A stretch of 15,702 bases of DNA from positions 56,867 to 72,568 of the forward strand of contig DDNC01000022.1 of the NCBI GenBank assembly GCA_002340985.1, read 5' to 3'. Both the position numbers and the translations under genes were made by a program. Within the stretch, counting starts at the first letter, position 1, and each line of letters opens with the position of its first letter. Positions 12,688 to 15,702 of this stretch are shown in pieces. The DNA comes from Firmicutes bacterium UBA2530 (GTDB lineage: Bacteria; Bacillota; Clostridia; Tissierellales; Sedimentibacteraceae). A model generated the notes under the pieces. It was not told the origin of the DNA, did not search any database, and saw only the letters and a list, made by a program, of their open reading frames with translations.

Positions 12688-12935
12688 ATGATAAAAAATA
12701 ATAAAAATTCATGCTGTGGCGGCAATTCAAATCAGAGATGACGTAGACTGTCGAGTTTAGATTTATGAAGAAAAAGAATACACACAACCGCCAAAAGCTA
12801 TGATAGTACGCCATTTTAAAAGAAGTTTATGGTGGTGGTATCGCAAAACAAGAGGAACAAAATTACATCATACCTGATAATCTAATAAAGTTTTACAATG
12901 CTAAAAAAATCAAGGATACCAATAATTCTTTGTAA
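12688..12935 (+). pseudogene. DUF2703 gene remnant (deletion, nonsense and frameshift)
   Basis: An ATG at 12688 with AAGGAGA 7 nt upstream opens MIKNNKNSCCGGNSNQR and stops. In the next frame the DNA reads DDVDCRV, an amber TAG (12758-12760) where DUF2703 proteins have Trp, then IYEEKEYTQPPKAMIV. A third frame then gives AILKEVYGGG and a tail PDNLIKFYN, ending TAA at 12935. The pieces fit the two ends of a DUF2703 protein, a cysteine-rich thioredoxin-like family found in arsenic clusters. Missing are most of the N-terminal and central thioredoxin-like domain. The last frameshift fits loss of two bases near 12808 (expected VDAIL). At least three independent lesions make this a clear pseudogene. 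Confidence 0.82.
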
Positions 12936-12951
12936 ATATGAGATACCTGAT

Positions 12952-12975
12952 ATAGAAGGACTACGGTCCTTCTAT
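12952..12975 (+). terminator. Terminator of the rightward arsenic module
   Basis: ATAGAAGGAC, loop TACG, GTCCTTCTAT: a perfect 10-bp stem followed by TATTTG. It lies 16 nt after the DUF2703 remnant and touches the stop of the convergent arsR. Confidence 0.65.
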
Positions 12976-13256
12976 TATTTGTTAGTTAAATTAAAAATAA
13001 AGTTTTGAAATTGTTTAATTTTATCCATATTTAGCGAATAGTGAGTCCACTTTCCTTCTTTTCTAGAATTCACGAGACCACATCCAGATAATATTTTCAT
13101 ATGATGAGATAGCGTGGGTTGTGTAATATTAAACATTTCTAATATTTTACAAGCACACATTTCTCCGCTTGATAAATAATTTATAATCATTACCCTATTA
13201 ACATCGGATAATGCTTTTATTACTTTATAGTTATCTTCAAAGTCCTTTCTTTCCAT
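12975..13256 (-). CDS. arsR: ArsR family arsenic-responsive repressor (2)
   Basis: A 93-residue ArsR/SmtB repressor. Its metal site is EMCACKIL (Cys34, Cys36), the recognition helix is NITQPTLSHHMKIL, and the wing is SRKEGKWTHYSL. The sequence is much closer to the broken arsR at 11106 than to the first ArsR at 9651: both share GLVNSRKxGxWTxYSL. It is intact, unlike that copy, and may have taken over control of the rightward module. The ATG at 13256 has GAGGTG upstream. Its promoter at 13283-13311 contains an operator-like dyad repeated at 10971, so autoregulation plus control near the permease promoter is plausible. It is transcribed towards the module, tail to tail with the DUF2703 remnant. 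Confidence 0.95.
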   Translation of the reverse strand: MERKDFEDNYKVIKALSDVNRVMIINYLSSGEMCACKILEMFNITQPTLSHHMKILSGCGLVNSRKEGKWTHYSLNMDKIKQFQNFIFNLTNK

Positions 13257-13282
13257 AATTCACCTCAGTTTAATATTATCAT

Positions 13283-13311
13283 ATTATAACAAACATTAAA
13301 TATGTTCGCAA
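13283..13311 (-). promoter_or_regulatory. arsR(2) promoter with operator in the spacer
   Basis: On the minus strand, TTGCGA (13311-13306), exactly 17 nt, TATAAT (13288-13283). The spacer is mostly the dyad ACATTAAATATGTTC (13293-13307, plus strand). This position, between the boxes, is a classic one for autorepression. The -10 lies about 27 nt upstream of the start codon. Confidence 0.82.
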
Positions 13312-13342
13312 ACTAAATAATAATAAAGCCTAAATTATTAAA

Positions 13343-13635
13343 TTAATCTAGCTTAAAAGGTATATTTAATTTATCTTTAATTTCCATAAAATCAGCTGAA
13401 TTAATGCTAGCCAATCTAAGAACCTTCCATAATTGTATTGGGATGTCATTATCTATGAAGGACTTTATTATATTATTGAATCTTCTAATTCTAAATTCAT
13501 TTCATCTAAAAAAATACTCAATTTATAGGGTTTAGGATATGCATATTTTTTATGACAGACTACAAAATATAAAATATCTATTTCACTATCAATATAAATA
13601 ATTCTAACAAATTCATTATTACCTATATTTTTTTA
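13343..13635 (-). pseudogene. Decayed gene of unknown identity
   Basis: Between the second arsR and the membrane protein gene, the minus strand holds two overlapping open stretches in different frames. The upstream one (13632 down to 13468) reads NEFVRIIYIDSEIDILYFVV and later YPKPYKLSIFLDEMNLELED. The downstream one ends at 13343 and reads IKSFIDNDIPIQLWKVLRLA and later IKDKLNIPFKLD. Joined by one frameshift near 13480 they give about 95 residues of protein-like sequence. I see no good start codon or ribosome binding site at the upstream end. I do not recognise the family. It could also be chance, though the even codon-like composition argues against that. Confidence 0.45.
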
Positions 13636-13662
13636 AACCTCTAACGTAATTTCAAAGTTTTT

Positions 13663-13698
13663 GAGGTGTAATTAGTCAAACTTTGTTTTAAAGCTACA
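13663..13698. repeat. Degenerate copy of the EF-G 3' flank
   Basis: GAGGTGT-AATT-AGTCAAACTTT, one mismatch, TTTTAAA, one mismatch, CTACA: 34 matching positions, two mismatches and two 1-nt gaps against 14450-14487. The second copy is the terminator arm and stop flank of the EF-G2-like gene. The 36-nt copy lies on the other side of the membrane protein gene. Confidence 0.65.
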
Positions 13699-13811
13699 TC
13701 AGTTCTTTATCCATGTATTGCGTAGCTGAATATTAATCACTAATTTATAACCATTTATACTAAATAACTAAAAAAATGTCATACTATTATAAAAACGTGG
13801 AGGTGCTCAGT

Positions 13812-14402
13812 ATGAATTTTCTATTCGTATATACTAACCTAATAAGGGTAGTATTGGTAATTATGACGGTAGTTCAATTATTTAAACATAATTACAAAAA
13901 ACTTACTCCCGCTGTTATTGTAATAGCTCTTACATTTGTACCTTGGCTACTCAGCCTAATGTATATCCAAATAAATACACTGACGGGTTTCTTATTTCAA
14001 ACTGTTGTATTTATGGCTGTGTATCTAGGGTCAGGTTATAAATATTATGATTTATACCCATGGTGGGATAGGAGTATCCATTTCCTCTCTGGAATACTAT
14101 TTTTCGGATTTGGAGTATCTTTGTCCGAAAAAGCACCTGATGCAGGATTTGTCGGTACATTGGTATTTAGTTTTGCCTTATCATTGGCCTTGCATGAGAT
14201 TTGGGAGGTCTTCGAGTTCCTTATTGACAGCACTTTTCACACCGATCATCAGCATTGGCAAAAAAACAGCCCTGTCATTAATCATCAACCTGAGAAGGCT
14301 ATCCAACCGCCAGGCTTAGTGGACACTATGAACGATACCATTACAAGCATTATCGGTACTATGGTGGCGTGCGTTGGATGGTGGATTTATTTAACTTTAT
14401 AA
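13812..14402 (+). CDS. YjdF-like (DUF2238-type) multipass membrane protein
   Basis: A 196-residue membrane protein with about six hydrophobic segments. Conserved polar residues lie in or near the membrane: YDLYPWWDRSIHFLSG (Asp86, His90), LALHEIWEVFEFLID (His128, Glu129, Glu132, Glu135) and GLVDTMNDTITSIIG (Asp171, Asp175). This pattern of Asp/His/Glu in helices matches the YjdF/DUF2238 type of bacterial membrane protein, whose function is not known; a metal-binding or hydrolytic role is only inference. A His/Gln-rich loop (HTDHQHW, about 143-149) precedes the last segments. Start at ATG 13812 with GGAGGTG about 6 nt upstream; an in-frame ATG at 13776 lacks a site. It is monocistronic and faces the EF-G2-like gene. 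Confidence 0.75.
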   Translation: MNFLFVYTNLIRVVLVIMTVVQLFKHNYKKLTPAVIVIALTFVPWLLSLMYIQINTLTGFLFQTVVFMAVYLGSGYKYYDLYPWWDRSIHFLSGILFFGFGVSLSEKAPDAGFVGTLVFSFALSLALHEIWEVFEFLIDSTFHTDHQHWQKNSPVINHQPEKAIQPPGLVDTMNDTITSIIGTMVACVGWWIYLTL

Positions 14403-14426
14403 ACTATTTCATTGGGAATATAAAAA

Positions 14427-14456
14427 ACACCTCTTGTTGTTATACCCAAGAGGTGT
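14427..14456 (-). terminator. Terminator of the EF-G2-like gene
   Basis: ACACCTCTTG (14427-14436), 10-nt loop, CAAGAGGTGT (14447-14456): a perfect 10-bp stem. The A-run at 14422-14427 becomes a T-run on the minus strand, so it acts on the gene coming from the right. It may also slow transcription from the left. Confidence 0.85.
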
Positions 14457-14487
14457 CAATTAAGTCAAACTTTCTTTTAAAACTACA
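14450..14487. repeat. EF-G 3' flank, intact copy of repeat at 13663
   Basis: Right-hand member of the degenerate direct repeat described at 13663-13698. It covers the right arm of the terminator and the bases up to the EF-G2-like stop codon at 14489. Together the two copies bracket the membrane protein gene and about 110 bp before it. Confidence 0.65.
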
Positions 14488-14488
14488 A

Positions 14489-15702
14489 TTAGTTTTCGCT
14501 CTTTGCTTTGTAATCTGCGATTACTTTTTCGGCCATGTTGAAAGGCATTTCGTCGTATCTGAGGAATTCCATTTCGAAGCTTCCCTTTGCCTGAGTCATT
14601 GATTTCAAATCAATTGCGTAGGTGTACATTTCAGCCTGAGGAGCTTCTGCAAGCACCTTCTGAGTGCCGTCTTCCTGCTGCTCCATACCGAGGATTTTTC
14701 CTCTTCTCTTGTTCATGTCACCCATTATATCTCCCATGTATTCATCGGGAACATATATTTCAACCTTTGCGACAGGCTCCAATATAACCGGTTTAGCTTC
14801 CTGCAGACCTTTTTTGAAGGCTATGGATGCTGCCATTTTGAAGGATGTTTCATTGGAGTCAACATCATGGTATGAACCGTCATACAATGTTGCCTTTATG
14901 TTAACAACCTTGCATCCTGCCAGAACTCCCTTATCCAGGCACTCTCTAAGTCCCTTCTCAACAGCAGGTATGAAGTTTCTTGGAACTGCTCCTCCAACAA
15001 CTTCGTCTACAAACTCAAAGTCAACATCTGAAGGTTCAAAGCGGATATGAACATCTCCGTACTGCCCTGCTCCTCCGGATTGTTTTTTGTGCTTGCCCTG
15101 TACATCAGACTTGCCTCTGATAGTTTCTCTGTAGGCAACCTTAGGATTAGTCAGGTCAACCTCAACCTTGAAGTTATTTTTTAATTTATTTGCAAGAACT
15201 GCAAGCTGAATATTTCCGTAACCGCCTATTACCAGTTCCTTAGTTTCAACATTTCTTTCTATTGAAAATGTAGGATCCTCTTCATTCAGCTTATGGAGTC
15301 CAACTCCTACCTTTTCGTCACTGTCCTTCGTCTTGCCGCTTATAGCCATAAAATAGGACGGTTTCGGGAAGTCTATACCTTTGTATATAATCGGGCTTGA
15401 TTTTACCGAAATAGTATCACCCGTTTTAAAGTTAATTAATTTAGCTGTGGCTCCTATATCTCCCGCAACAATCTCCGACGCCTCTATTTGGTCTTTTCCT
15501 CTCAATAAGAATATATTTCCGATTCTTTCAGTTTCTCTGCTTACATCGTTGTAAACTTCCGTATCCTTTTTCATAACTCCGGACATTACCTTGTACAAAG
15601 TAATTTTACCAACAAACGGGTCCACAATTGTTTTGAAAACAAATGCAGACAAAGGCTGAGTTGAAGTTACTTTTCTCGGTGTTATCTTTCCGTCCACAAA
15701 TT
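14489..15702 (-). CDS. Elongation factor G-like (EF-G2 type) GTPase, C-terminal part, runs off the right edge
   Basis: About 404 residues are visible, from the end of the link to domain II through domains III, IV and V of an EF-G family protein; the N-terminal GTP-binding domain lies outside the window. Domain II begins near ITPRKVTSTQPLSAFVFKTI, then DPFVGKITLYKVMSG. Domain IV holds KKQSGGAGQYGDVHIRFEP and LYDGSYHDVDSNETSFKMAA; domain V contains PDEYMGDIMGDMNKRRGKIL. In canonical EF-G the corresponding site reads RQSGGRGQYGHV; the GAGQYGDV form and the shorter spacing are typical of the EF-G2/FusA2 paralogue, whose ribosomal role is less clear. The frame is open to the right edge. A T-run terminator follows the stop. 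Confidence 0.9.
   Translation of the reverse strand, partial: FVDGKITPRKVTSTQPLSAFVFKTIVDPFVGKITLYKVMSGVMKKDTEVYNDVSRETERIGNIFLLRGKDQIEASEIVAGDIGATAKLINFKTGDTISVKSSPIIYKGIDFPKPSYFMAISGKTKDSDEKVGVGLHKLNEEDPTFSIERNVETKELVIGGYGNIQLAVLANKLKNNFKVEVDLTNPKVAYRETIRGKSDVQGKHKKQSGGAGQYGDVHIRFEPSDVDFEFVDEVVGGAVPRNFIPAVEKGLRECLDKGVLAGCKVVNIKATLYDGSYHDVDSNETSFKMAASIAFKKGLQEAKPVILEPVAKVEIYVPDEYMGDIMGDMNKRRGKILGMEQQEDGTQKVLAEAPQAEMYTYAIDLKSMTQAKGSFEMEFLRYDEMPFNMAEKVIADYKAKSEN

Noticed and set aside
13663..14487. Insertion sequence or integrative element between the EF-G flank repeats
   Set aside because: The repeats are direct but degenerate, there are no terminal inverted repeats, and no transposase or integrase lies between them.
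1..15702. CRISPR array, tRNA or rRNA genes
   Set aside because: No regularly spaced repeats, cloverleaf-like sequences or conserved rRNA segments were seen on either strand.

Overview
The window reads as chromosomal DNA of a low-GC, anaerobic, endospore-forming Firmicute of the Clostridia type. The signs are AT-rich intergenic DNA, strong GGAGG-like ribosome binding sites, several GTG/TTG starts, a spore photoproduct lyase homologue, a DUF1836 protein and a secreted flavin-linked reductase. I cannot name the genus from the sequence. No tRNA, rRNA, CRISPR array, transposase or integrase was seen.

Left part (1-8300), mostly intact single genes: a DUF1836 regulator-like protein (-), a haemolysin III/PAQR membrane protein (+), an exported protein of unknown function (+), an archaeal-type peroxiredoxin (+), a bidirectional terminator, an ArsB/SLC13-type permease (-) and a spore photoproduct lyase family protein (-). 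The lyase homologue has alanine at the position of the catalytic cysteine. Next come a MerR regulator and a lipoprotein reductase (FMN-binding plus FAD domains), whose promoter has the 19-bp spacer typical of MerR control.

Middle part (about 8320-13310), two arsenic-response modules back to back. The leftward operon is arsC, arsD, arsR, acr3: arsenate is reduced, the regulator and metallochaperone-like protein respond, and arsenite is expelled by ACR3. arsA is absent, arsC has a frameshift near its end, and a broken gene (aminotransferase C-terminus) follows acr3. The rightward module is a broken arsR, an ArsP/YraQ-type permease, a small redox-disulfide protein and a broken DUF2703 gene, facing a second intact arsR. 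Promoters and operator-like dyads can be read directly. They fall into three sequence classes, one of which is shared between the second arsR promoter and the start of the rightward module.

Right part (13310-15702): a decayed gene of unknown identity, a YjdF-like (DUF2238-type) membrane protein, and the C-terminal two thirds of an EF-G2-like translation GTPase running off the right edge. A degenerate copy of the EF-G terminator flank lies on the far side of the membrane protein gene. The clearest overall theme is an arsenic island in decay, in which several genes kept both ends but lost the middle while promoters and operators stayed intact.
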